From: Diphasiastrum complanatum | Lineage: Eukaryota > Streptophyta > Lycopodiopsida > Lycopodiales > Lycopodiaceae | Length of the DNA: 64,000 nt | Assembly: GCA_029204225.1 (NCBI GenBank) | Contig: CM055112.1 | Location: 27,797,063-27,861,062, forward strand | Direction: 5' to 3' | In this document: positions 20,279 through 33,036 of the stretch, piece by piece | How positions within the stretch are numbered: the stretch's first letter is position 1 | Layout of the letters: every line of letters starts with the position of its first letter | The notes under the pieces: model-generated | Told to the model about the DNA's origin: nothing | Databases searched by the model: none | Seen by the model: only the letters and a program-made list of their open reading frames with translations | Made by a program: the position numbers and the translations under genes

Positions 20279-22462
20279 GTGATGGACATAGTTCTTGGCC
20301 TTGAAGAAGAACCACAAGTTCTTCAAGAGGTTCAAAAATACAAAAAGAGAGCTAGGATGGCTCTCCACTACATTAAGATGAATGTCTCTAATGAGATATT
20401 GAGGGAGATAGGTACTTGTACAACAGCCAAAAAAGCTTGGGATTGTCTCAAGATTATCTATGAGGCTAAGAATACCTCTAGGCTTCTCACTCTTAGGAAT
20501 CAAATCTTTCAAAGTAGCCAAAAGAGTGATGAGAGTGCATCTAGTTATGTTTTGAGAGTAAAAGATATTCATAGAGAGCTTGCTTGTATCGGTGATTCCA
20601 TCAATCAAAATGAGCTAGTTCAAGTCATTCTCAATGGCTTGAGAAGTGAATTTGATAACCTTGTCCAATCCTATGCCATTAAGGAGGAGCTACCAAGTTT
20701 GGAGGCTCTCCAAAGTGTGCTAATTTCAGAAGAATCAAGACAAGAGTACAAGCTCTTGAGGATGGACAAGCTTTCTCTCACTCATAATGATGGCAAAGCT
20801 CTCTTTGCCAAGGATAAGCACAAAGGGAGGAGCAAGAACCAGCATCAACAATCCTCAAGCAAGGACAAAGTCAAATCCAAAGACAAAGATGAGGAGGAAA
20901 ATGATTCCTCTAATGCTTCATCATCCAAGCTCAAGAAGAAGAAGATCAAGTGCTTTTATTGTGGCAAGAAAGGTCATTATGCCACTAATTGCTTCAAAAA
21001 GAAGAATCAACTCAAGCAAGCCAATATTACCAATGAGAAGGAAGACACTATTGCAAGTGATGGAGAGGGATCTCTTATGGTCTCTAGTTTCTCATCTACT
21101 CCTTTCAAGAAGGACGACGTATGGTATATTGATAGTGGAGCCTCTTCACATATGTGTAGCTCCAAGGACTCTTTCTCTTCTATTGCACCTTATGATGGAG
21201 TCAAGAAATCAATATACACTGCAAATGATTTTGAATGTCCTATTGAAGGCATAGGGAACATTCTCTTGAAGCTTGCATCCTCTAAAGTTTTTTCTCTCTC
21301 TAGAGTTCTTTATGTACCTAAGCTTACCAAGAATCTTATTAGTGTTGGCCAATTGCTTGATAATGGCCTTGATGTAAAATTCAATGTTGATACTTGCACT
21401 ATTAAGAAGAATGATGAGATACTTGCATTAGGATCTAGATTTGGTGGCATCTATAAACTAGATCCAAATGAGTATGTGAATGCTTGTAATGTTGCTCTTG
21501 TGAACAAGCTCTCTATGGAGGAATTATGGCATAGGAGGTTGGGACATCCCAACTACAAATCCATGCTCTCTATGATCAAAGAAGCCAAAGCTATTGGCTT
21601 GCCAAAGTCACTCTCCAAGAAGATCAAGCCTTGTGAGGCTTGTGCTATTGCTAAATCTCACAAAAAGCCATTTACAAGATCTTCTATCAAAAGAAAGCAT
21701 CCTTTGGAGTTAATCCACTCGGATGTGCATTTCTCATCAACTACAAGCAAGGGAGGAGCCACTTGTTTTGTTACTTTCATTGATGATTACACAAGATTCA
21801 CTTGGATATATCTTCTTGCTTCAAAATCTATGGTGTTTGATCATTTCCTTATTTTCAAAGCTTATGTAGAGAAGCAATTCTCATTCAAGATTAAAGCTCT
21901 TAGAAATGATGGAGGTGGTGAATATATCTCCAATAAATTTCAAGATTTTTGTGAGCTTGAAGGCATTAAAAGAGAGTTTTCTTGTGCCTACTCTCCATCT
22001 CAAAATGGAGTGGCCGAGAGAAAGAATAGATCTCTATGTGAATGTGCAAAATCTATGAGAATTGAGGCATCTTTGCCCAAAGATTTTTGGGGAGAAGCCA
22101 TTAATTGTGCAAATTATCTTTGCAATATGCTCCCACATATAGCTCTTGGAGGAAAGTCACCATATGAAATCTTATTTTTGAAGAAGCCTAAGGTTGATCA
22201 CCTTAGAGTTTTTGGATGCTTATGCTTTGTGCATATTCCCTTGGAAACAAGGAAGAAGGAAGATCTTAGTGCATGCAAAGGGATCATGGTTGGATACTCA
22301 TCCACCAAGAAGGCCTATAGAGTCTTTATACTCTCTACTTCTCAAGTTATTGAAAGTAGAGATGTTGTCTTTCATGAAGATCAACACTCATCATTTGAAG
22401 AGGCCGAGATCAAGAAATCTATGGATGCATCATCAATTATTGATTTTGAAGACAATCTTAGA
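20279..22462 (+). pseudogene. Copia Gag-protease-integrase, open reading but truncated at both ends
   Basis: The best-preserved Copia coding region here: one open frame of about 730 codons. In order: Gag core (MDIVLGLEEEPQ, ELVQVILNGLRSEFDNLVQS), Lys/Ser linker, knuckle CFYCGKKGHYATNC, protease WYIDSGASSHM with intact DSG, pre-integrase LWHRRLGHPNYKSM, zinc residues C-x2-C, and the integrase core D (LIHSDVHF), D (RNDGGGEY) and E (NGVAERKNRSL). It ends after the linker RVFGCLCFVHIP...VIESRDVVFHED. Gag starts about 30 residues late and there is no RT. At 22462 it meets a minus-strand RNase H fragment of the same family. It cannot be autonomous, but its open frame implies fairly recent activity. 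Confidence 0.85.
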
Positions 22463-22690
22463 ATTATCTTGGCCATCTTCCAATGATGGATCTTAGGATC
22501 TTGCATAAATTGACTCAATTTGTGCACACAGACACTAAGATCGGGCCTAGTAATGATAAGCCAAATCAAGGAGCCTACAAGACTCCTAAAAAGTGTGATG
22601 TCCTTAAAGGATCTTCCATCACCTTTATTAGGATCTTTTACAATTCGCAAGCATACAACTGTGATTTTGGATCAACCAAGCAATCTCTTG
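22463..22690 (-). pseudogene. Copia RT/RNase H fragment, opposite strand
   Basis: On the minus strand: VKDPNKGDGRSFKDIT, SLVGSLIWLIITRPDLS and HKLSQFMQDPKIHHWKMAK, the conserved C-terminal RT to RNase H segment of plant Copia, homologous to 61300-61500. It is joined head-to-head with the plus-strand Gag-integrase segment at about 22462. Confidence 0.8.
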
Positions 22691-23083
22691 ACCAAACCAA
22701 ATGTGTCCACCCAGGTCTAGGTGCCCTACCTAACCCTCTTCAAAAGCTTATAGCTTTTGATTGGCTCAACCAAATGGAATGAAATGATTGCAACAGAAAC
22801 TAGACAAAAATAGCTTCAAAACAAGCTATCAAGCAAGATAAATGGATCAAACATGAGAGAGAACTTCCAAACTGAAATTGGATGTTCCTCACACGTGTCT
22901 GAGCACCTAATTCCGTACAGTACCAGGTTAGACCCAATCAATGTCCTTTTGATCTCTTTTGATCCAAGATTGAACAAGATAGCTAGGAAAATGGGCCTTG
23001 ACAACTTCTAGCTCAAGATTGACGAAATTTTTTCACTTAGATGGATCAAAATGCATGGTAACCTTAGGTAGGCTCTGATACCA
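22691..23083 (-). mobile_element. Copia leader and PBS, minus strand
   Basis: 23071-23083 is the inverse of TGGTATCAGAGCC. The roughly 370 bp to its left match, inverted, the leader at 56395-56790 (landmarks: AGCCAATCAAAAG.TATAAGC, AGGTGC.CA.). The leader leads directly into the RNase H fragment, so gag to RT of this minus copy is missing or has been moved. Confidence 0.8.
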
Positions 23084-23744
23084 TGTTGAATTTCACACAT
23101 GTGGACTGTCCACTACATGTACTTGTGATCTCCTAAGGTGTGTAGATGCACCAAGATCAAGACTAGATTGAGATTCAAGATCAATCTTAGATCCTATGGC
23201 AAAAACACACTACTACATGCATTCAATCACTTCCAACTCTCACTCACACGTATAGGAAGTATTCAAAAAATAATCTAAGTAAAAACAAGCTGCTCTCCTC
23301 GGGTAGAGAGAGAAAATGCATCATGAGCTCTCGGGTAGAGAGAGAAAGCTAGAAATCCAATAACTCACAAAATCCATGAAGTCACCAAATCAATTAGATT
23401 CAAAATGAGGAGTACAATGATACTAGTAGGTCCACGAGCTACCACTATGCTTAACTATGATTGGACCATATTTTGTCACCTCTTGATCCTATTGGATCAT
23501 TGATCCATGCACCTCTTAATTCTATTGGACTATATTCAAGCACACCTCAATTTCCTATTGGACCTCACAAGGTTCCACCTCTAAATCCTATTGGACCTCT
23601 TGGAATTCATCAAACAACAAACTTTACACTTGTCTACACTCTAATTGGCACGTGTTTAGCCTCTTACTCTATTTTGGCTCAATAGTGGCATTACAAGTGG
23701 AAATGCATAATTTGCCATCTATGCCAAATTTATTCCTATCAACA
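23084..23744 (-). mobile_element. Copia LTR, minus orientation, 661 bp
   Basis: Runs from TGTTGAATTTCACACATGTG (next to the PBS) to TTCCTATCAACA, giving TG..CA ends in the minus sense with 5-bp inverted tips TGTTG/CAACA. Internal short repeats include two CTCGGGTAGAGAGAGAAA blocks and several CCTATTGGA motifs. It is the 5' LTR of the minus-strand Copia. Confidence 0.8.
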
Positions 23745-23799
23745 TCCTACACCTAGATGCTTGATGTAAAAAACATAAGACCCCTATATCTAACATAGA

Positions 23800-26106
23800 T
23801 AATCTTTTTCAATTCTTCACAAGATGAAACGAACTACATCATATGGAAGTTCAAGATTCAAAATATTCTTCAAGATAAAAAAATATTGCGAGATCGTCAC
23901 AGGTGTCGAGATACATTCTACCATTGACAGAGAGTCGCGGGAGTATCAGAGACGTACAAGAAAAGCTCATCATATCATCAACTTATCAGTGAAAGATATG
24001 ATTATATCTCATATTAGAGATGTTGTTGGACACAAGGAGGCTTAGGATATATACTGAAAAACTTGTACGAAATAGTAAATCACAAATCATGTTCTTGACT
24101 AATAAGCTTCACACATTGAAGGTGGGTTTACGTGAATCAGTAACAAATTACTTTACTCGAGTGGAAGATCTGAGGAGCCAACTTATCACAGTTAAAGAAA
24201 GCATTCAAGATTCAGTTTTGGAATCCATTGTACCTAATAGTCTACCTTTGGCCTATCAGAATTTTGTAATGATGTTGTGATAAATTCAGAGAACAGACAT
24301 TTTTGGCAAAAAAACAAGAGCAAAGTTCCAAGAAGGGTAGCAAAGGAAAGATGAAGACTAAAAAACAGCAAGATATGAAGGAAAATCAATCAAATCCGTC
24401 AGAAGATGGGAAAAAAGTGGTTCAAAAAGGAAACTGTTTTATTTGAGATGGAAAATTTGCTGAAGAACAAGAAACTTATAATGCAGAATTGAGTGATGTA
24501 GATTTTAAAGACTATGAGTTGTTCTCGACATCGACATCTTCTGGTAATGCCTTCTCAAAGGAAATTTTTTTTTAGTTTATTGATTCAGAAGTTTCAAAGC
24601 ACATGACACCTAGGCGAGATTGGCTATCTAATTTTCAAAATTAGATGATGGGTCAAATGTAAAGTTGGGGGACAACTATACATATGATATAAAGGAAGTT
24701 GGAAAAGTACAAGTAGAACTACCTTCAGGGAAGACTGAAAATATAGAGGATGTGTTTTATGTACCAAGAATCAAGAAAAACTTGCTCTCAGTATCAGCTT
24801 TTGCAAAGCAACACATGATGCAGTTTGATGAACAGATGTCTCTCATCAAGAAGAATGAAGTAATAGCTAAGAGCATATTTGCAGAGCGGTTGTATAAACT
24901 TCAAGCTCAGGTGATGGATCATCATGCAAGTGTTGTAGATACTGAATCATTGAGTAAGTTATGGCACAAGAGGTATAAACATCTCAATTCCAAAAGTCTA
25001 CAAGTCTGAAGGAAATTTAACATGGTTATAGGTCTTCTGATCACAATGTTTGTGAAGGTTGTGTCTTAGACAAGCATCATATAAAGAAATTTTTGTCTAG
25101 TACACTCAGGACGAAAAATGTTCTAGAACTTGTTCATACAGATTTGTCTGGTCCTATGAAGACTCAATCTTATGGAGGAGCAAGTCTCTATATGGTGTTT
25201 GTAGATGACTATTCTAGAAAGACGTGGATATGTCTTCTGAAAAATAAAGGTGAAGCTTTTAAATATTTTACATGGTTTAAGATACAAGTGGAGAAAGGAA
25301 CATATAGACAATCGGAGGAAGCTTACATGGGTCGGAAGCCAGATGTAAGTCATTTGAAAGTGTTCGAAACTATTGCTTATTCTCACATACCTAAGGATTC
25401 TAGGAGCAAATTGGATTATAAGGCGACCAAGGGTTTATTTCTTAGTTATGATAATCAAGAGATTATCATAAGTTATATGACAAGGGTAACAAAATAATCA
25501 TAAATAGGGATGTAATCTTTGATGAGGAGGCAATTCATAAAGATGTAGAGATATATTTTGATAAAGATCAAGATGGTGAAACTTCTATATTATATGACGA
25601 GTTATTACAAAAACCTGAATCGATATATGTATCGCCTACACCAATTCAAGATCCTAAAGTGTCTTTGATTGAGATAGGAAAGAGGAAGGAAAGGTCAAGT
25701 ATATGGGATACTTATTCACCTCCTACTTCACCAAGCAAGAAGCATCCTACATCAGAAACTAGAAGATTGCCTAGATGGTACTATGAAACTATCAAGGATG
25801 GTGTTATTATGGAACAGGGAGAATCTAGTATACAAGAGACTAGGAGATCAACTAGACTTGAAAAGCAACATGAAGATCAAGAGTCGACAGGAGGATCGAT
25901 AGGAGGATCATCATAAAGATGGGGATGTACACTTTGCTTACATGGCTATAGTATTGGAAACCAAGGATCCATCTACTTTCAAGGAAAGTGGAGCCTACAG
26001 AAAAACTAGTTGCAGATATCTTTACCAAAGGTCTTGACAAAAAAAAAATCAGAAATTTAGAGAACTTATAAGAGTAATAGATAACAAAGTAAATATTAAG
26101 GAGAAG
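23800..26106 (+). pseudogene. Copia element body of a second family, internally deleted
   Basis: Gag remnants (ETNYIIWKFKIQNILQDKK, EIVTGVEIHSTIDRE, RVEDLRSQL) run through several frame breaks to a protease region (SEVSKHMTPRRDWLSNF) lacking its DSG. The pre-integrase frame (24665-25009: VFYVPRIKKNLLSVSAF, LWHKRYKHLNSKS) and an integrase frame (25093-25497: ELVHTDLSGPM, FVDDYSRKTW) follow. The integrase frame jumps from KIQVEKG straight to EEAYMGRKPDVSHLKVF, an internal deletion that removes the second Asp and the Glu. After the basic linker (RRSTRLEKQHED) RT starts (ETKDPSTFKES) and immediately skips to the RNase H end (KLVADIFTKGLDKKK). Ends at the polypurine tract AAGGAGAAG. Non-functional. 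Confidence 0.8.
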
Positions 26107-26486
26107 TGTTAGGAATTGATGTCTATTTGACACCCCTCAATAATAGTTTGGCCATGTTTGTGTGCTATTTTTAAGGGCCATTCTATTTATAGTAAATTTG
26201 TTTTTTATACTTATGCATGTAAAAGACACATCAGAGGCGTGCAAACTTCTCAAGGGTCTACCTCCAACAGAAGATGGGTCTACATCCAGCAGAAGATGAG
26301 TCTACCTCCAGCAGGAGGAGGAAGAGCATGAGGAAGTCTAGGTCCATGGAGCGTCACCAACAGTCTTCTACCAGCAGCATAGGTGAAAGAGATGATCCAC
26401 ATCTGCGAGTAAGCTCCACGAATTTCTCTAGAAACGAGTTTCTCTAGACACGAATTTCTCTAGACGAATTTCTCTAGACACGAATT
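26107..26486 (+). mobile_element. Start of Copia 3' LTR and CGAATTTCTCTAGACA repeats
   Basis: TGTTAGGAATTGATG after the polypurine tract marks the LTR start. Its right end was not identified. At 26228-26320 the trio CTACCTCCA.CAG.AG repeats, and at 26416-26486 the unit CGAATTTCTCTAGACA occurs about four times, foreshadowing the satellite at 27.7 kb. Confidence 0.55.
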
Positions 26487-27470
26487 GTTATTATTATTAT
26501 TATTGCTGGAATAAGTATTGTTGTTATTATGGGATTGATGCCTTCTAATATTCGATTGGAAGATGGCTAATCTGCTTGCACGGTTTAAACAAGGAGTAGT
26601 ATTATAAAGAGAATAGCGACTAAGAAGAAATGGCGTCATGCCCATGCTCATCTTAGAAATGCTTTTCACCTCCAATGGAAGCTGCCCTCGGTAATATTCA
26701 TACCCCGCTCTACACTTCTCATTTTCTGATCATCTTTTCACTGCATGGAAACATCTGATAATTATCGCTGCTTTCACAAATCTAAACCGAAAATGCATCA
26801 AAGAATCTGATAATAACTGCCGCTTTCACAAATCTGAACATAAAATGCATCAAAGCATCTAATGATTACTTATTACTGATACTTTGATGGATCTGAACTC
26901 CCGAAGACTTGAAAGTAGCTCCAACCATTATGTTCGGCAATGCACAACACATTTTTGCCCAAATGGAAATGGAAAAACAACTAGACCCTGTCCTGTTGAG
27001 GACCACTTGAAAGGTTCATCCGCCTACTTAGTACTAACTTTATTATTATATATTCACCAGTCGGAATTGTGGAGTCTTAGACATTATTATTCCGCTAGAG
27101 AAGACGATCCCTATACATAGTATGGTTGTTCTTTACCGCCTCGATATCGTCAGAATGTTGTAAGAATCTTGGACAATGATTGACAGGAACAGAGCCAATT
27201 GAAACTACGAAACTGGGATGATTGTCCTTACATACCTACTGATTGATAAGTGGTGATAAATTTCATGCATCTAATTCATTTCGAGATCCCGACCAGTTCA
27301 AAATTCACATGATGGATAAGGCGGCCATAATAATTATAACAAGATAAAATCTGAATTTTCAAGTTTCTTTACACAAAGGAATCGATCATTCAGTCAGCTA
27401 TTTCTTTTATCTGGAAACCTTAAAAACCCAAGCTATGAAAAAATCCTAAAAAAAATTCGTCAAATCCGCG
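26487..27470. other. No gene recognised
   Basis: Contains a short ATT run (about 26489) and duplicated AATCTGATAAT../CTGCTTTCACAAATCTGAAC blocks at 26750-26850. An open frame at 26884-27120 has no recognisable product. Confidence 0.4.
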
Positions 27471-27475
27471 CGCGT

Positions 27476-28985
<1,510 letters not shown>

Positions 28986-30116
28986 AAATATAACCTCTTT
29001 CAAGGTTTTGGAAGCCCTTCCAGCTTTTCTGAGGAGATGGAGTTCCAAGTGCATGTCAAGCTGCAATCAAAAAGTACCAAACTGACAGTCAAGCATTGCA
29101 GTATATTGCTTTTGTTTATGCTTCAAAGAAGGAAACACTTCGAAATAAATTTTTTGAAGACGGTTATGCATTCCAGTTCTAGGTTACACCAATGTTTAAT
29201 GCTTAGAAACCCGTTCTGACCGTTTTTGGTCGGAATGCACTGTACATTCTGGAACGCACTGGGCCAGAATGTTTTTTTTTTACTCCAAAAAAAAAAATTG
29301 TGCATGAATATAAATTTTTGTCTTTGTTAAACGATTAAAAAAAAATATTTAGATTTTTCTGGCCACATTCGAGAACAGAATGTGTTTTGGATTAAAAACA
29401 TTCCAACCCAGGTAAATTGAAGAATGGTTTCTCACAAAAACATGTGGGTGAATTGGCGAACATAAATAGAGAGCAATTTTGAGGCCTTAGTTCATTCTTT
29501 GTTTGGAAACTGAAACATCCATCTCAGAAGATGGAAGGTAGAGGACTAGATTTTAAGCAGATATTCTTGAAAATGTGTAGGTTGGATTTGAGTATGCTTT
29601 GAAACAAGTTGCAGGGAGCAGGAGATTTTTTATGGGGAGGACTTTTGGCGAGCTTTTTGGAAACTGAAACTCTAACCAAATGCTCACAGGCGAGAGATTA
29701 TTGTATCCTACTAGTCTAAGTATATTTTACTTTATGGTAGATGGGTCTGTGGGAAAAGCATTTTTGGACCTCTATTAAATTGTGTCTTATTTGATGGGGA
29801 GGACTTTTGGTGAGCTTTTTGAGGCCAAACACAAAAGCTCACCACTAAATCAAATTGCAAGCTTGATAAAGCTGCCTATGGTTCTAGTCCTGCAAGATAC
29901 ATACTTCAATACATCTAGGATGTCTCAGATGCCTTGGAAAATCAATCACTAGAATAAGTGAGCTAGATCTTGTAGATGAAACAACTCACATTTTAAAATG
30001 TTGTTAATGTACTTGTGATTTTCATGAACATGTATTATAATGATTAAATTGCAAAATGTATCGACTTGTTGGAAAGACTAAATTATTACCAAGCTAGAGA
30101 AATGGTTGTTTTCCCT
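28986..30116. other. Unassigned, with short direct repeats
   Basis: Contains a small hairpin TTCTGACC-GTTTTT-GGTCGGAA (about 29214) and several ATTCTG/CAGAAT segments to 29410. A roughly 32-bp direct repeat (GGGGAGGACTTTTGG.GAGCT) sits at about 29635 and 29797. No gene. Confidence 0.45.
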
Positions 30117-30180
30117 AACATTGTGACATCTATATATGACTAGATTTTGCTTGATACTCATATATAGATGTCACGATGTT
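30117..30180. repeat. Near-perfect hairpin, 23-bp arms, 18-nt loop
   Basis: Left arm 30117-30139 and right arm 30158-30180 are reverse complements with one mismatch; 17 bp (GTGACATCTATATATGA) are perfect. It is too short for a typical MITE and could be the end-joined remnant of one, or a small-RNA hairpin. The flanks are not complementary beyond this. Confidence 0.8.
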
Positions 30181-32729
30181 TTACAACATGCTTCACTTGA
30201 CTTTTGGGAAATGCAATTTGCAATTGTTTTCAAAAGGCTAGCATTTGCTAAAGTAAATAATGGTCTTTGTTTCTCTATATGAAGCATTCAAACTTAGGTG
30301 AAACTACCCCATCCACTAACAGTCAGGTGACTTCCACCATTTTGTGAGGCCTTACATGTATTGGATGCATGCACATAATAGGGTGAAAGTTACCTATTTG
30401 TAGACTCATTTGTGCTTTTGACTCTTCACTAAGGCCTTTGTTGGCCCTGCCGTAGGCACGGGCTTATTGTTTTCATGTTTGGTTTTAGCCTGCTTGCGAT
30501 CTTTTCTTTTTCTTTTCTTTTTTTAAAAAATATTTTTTATATATTTTGAGGGGCCTTATGATTATTGCGACATCGACACGTATTAGTGTTCTTAGTTTTT
30601 AAAAACATTGTATTTTGAAGTTTTTAAAGCCTTCACGTTGTCGCAAATCAGTGTGGACGGAGACAATTTGAAGTTTTGTTATTTCTCTGTCACTTTCTTG
30701 GAGCTTCTCGCTGGCCTGCATGCAGGCGGGGGTGTGAATGTCTGGGTGCCACCTACGTCATCTGATCCTATTTCAATCGTAGTCTTCTCCAGGAATCGTA
30801 CGTAATTTACATCCTGTGATTTATAGAGAAGCGATTTTGAAAAGAGAGAGTGAATATCAGACTGATAGAAACTGAAAGCGCATAATTTTGAAAGGAAAAA
30901 CTGGGTATCAAATTCGTAGAAACAAACGGAAAGCAATATAGCACGCGGTTATGAAGTTTGCCAGGTTCAAATTTATGGCAAGATGCTCATAGTTTTGTGT
31001 ACGGTTTGTGGTGGTGTATAGATGATACAAACTTGTAATTGTTTTACCAAGAGCTTGTACCATTTCTGCAGTCAGGTCTCTTTTTTAAAGTACGAGCTGT
31101 ATTGTAATCATGAGTTTGTGTAAGAATTTGCTTCAAACTACAAGAAATACATTGAGTTGATTTCGTTGTCCGCCATCTACAGTCTAGAGTATGATGTTTC
31201 ATCTGGCATTTCGATTCTAGATTTGTGAGATATACTTTTTGAAGGACCAGAGGCTTACGTTGAAAGATAAGCCTGCCAAGTTATACTCTGACATAGTTGT
31301 TAAAAGGTTCTATTGAAAGTCCTCAGACACACCAAACATTTAAAAAGTTCTCTGAACTTTTTCTAAAGAGTCTGAGACTTTGTATGGCAGTTTACTAATA
31401 ATCTTATGAAGGAATTAAAATTCTGCAAATCATGCATTGAAGAGTATGGCCTTTGTGTTGGAATCCTTCACCTTTGTTGCTTCAGTGTCATCATAAAGAT
31501 GGAATCACAAATCTCTCGATTCCAACCATTTAACGTTACCTTTATCAATCCTAACTTTACCGTTATCATCCCTTTCAATAAAACAACGTTAAGTCCATTA
31601 AGGTGTTCCCAGAGTGATAAAGGACCTGCTGCAGGAGTCAAACTTCCTCGAAAAGTTTGAACTTCGACTAGTGTGAGATGGAATATCGAGTGTACCCTAT
31701 TAGTCCACCCACCTTCTAGATTACTCCCTAAATTACACTAACCTCTTATTTCGCAACACACCTTAATTGGGAATGAAAATTCAATATTACCACCAAAAGT
31801 TAAGATCATATGGTTACTATTCAATCTTAGGTTTTGTAACACTACAGCTAGTTGGCGAGGATAAAGTTCTGTTCCCGAACATGGAAGGAGTCATCCTATT
31901 TCCATCAACAACTCTTTTTTTCGATTTTCTATTTTTGATTTTGAAGACACTCCCACCCATCGCATATGTTGTCTTTAAATATTAAGAAAATACTTATAAC
32001 TTTTCGTTTCCACCTAAATGACGCCTTTGATATTCCGAATCGAGCCCGATTATTACGTCAATTATCTGCTTACCATCTACGTCGATCCAACTTCACATTT
32101 TGACTCTGAAATATATCTACCTAGTGTTCCCGATGGTCACAAACATCCTTGTTTCAATAATCTTCATGATAAGGACATTGATTCTGCAACAAGTATTGAA
32201 TATTCTATCTAGCGGAAGCCGAAGACGCGATCCCACGCTTTCTTTTATCACTAGAGCCGCTCCGAACCACTTCAACAGTAAAATGTGGCATTTATAAAGA
32301 AAAGACACACCGAGTTGGACTCCATAAGAGATGAGGCTGAATGTTCTAGCACAATGACCATATTGCATAGAATAGCATTAGTGATGAAAGTCGACTCTTC
32401 AACAAGGCAAGATTTTTGTTGCCGTATAAATAGAAAGGTAAATCTCCATAGGTTTCTAAAACTAAATTCAAGCTATTAATGCCACTTTGAGTGAAAAGGG
32501 TCTCCAGCAATCAGGGCCATGTCCAGCATATTCCAAAGCATTTCTTGCTGATGACAGGAAAAAATGTCAATAGGACTTATTGTTTGAACACATTAAAGCC
32601 TAGAGGTGATAAAACTCCAGCATGTTTTCATCTCTGTGCCAAAAGCAATAGAGCAGGGATCAATGAATACAGAGAATGTCAATATACTCTTCCAAAGTTC
32701 ACTGTCCATCTTCTTCCCCTTTTCAGCTA
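30181..32729. other. Intergenic, nothing recognised
   Basis: Only short open frames without domains. An A/T-rich stretch at 30500-30545 and a GC-richer patch around 30725 stand out slightly. It lies downstream of the glyoxalase gene. Confidence 0.4.
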
Positions 32730-33036
32730 TTTATTGTACGAAATTAAGAAGGAATAAATTTGCACAGCTTCTTGTAATCCGATAAAGGATTCAAGCTTCA
32801 TAAGTTTGTAGTACATACTCATAGTTATTGTATACAAGTTAATGCTACAGCTCCATATTGACATGAAGATGAGCGCCCATACAACAGAGTGGCTGATTTG
32901 AGAGGCTGGACCTTAAAAGAGAGCACTGTTCCATCAGATCAGATTACAGCAGCACTGTGCCTAACTTCAGCAGGTGGTACAGAATGTAAAGGATTCAAAT
33001 CCTGAAGCCTTAAGGCTAAGTAAGGTACCAAAAATT
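32730..33036 (-). terminator. Probable 3' UTR and polyadenylation signal of glyoxalase I
   Basis: The minus strand after the stop at 33037 contains AATAAA at 32735-32730, about 300 nt downstream, a normal distance for a plant 3' UTR. No other strong signal lies nearer. The cleavage site is not determined. Confidence 0.4.

Noticed and set aside
16523..23744. Treating the 17.2-kb and 23.7-kb LTRs as ends of one large element
   Set aside because: Their sequences and orientation differ, and each has its own PBS or polypurine tract.
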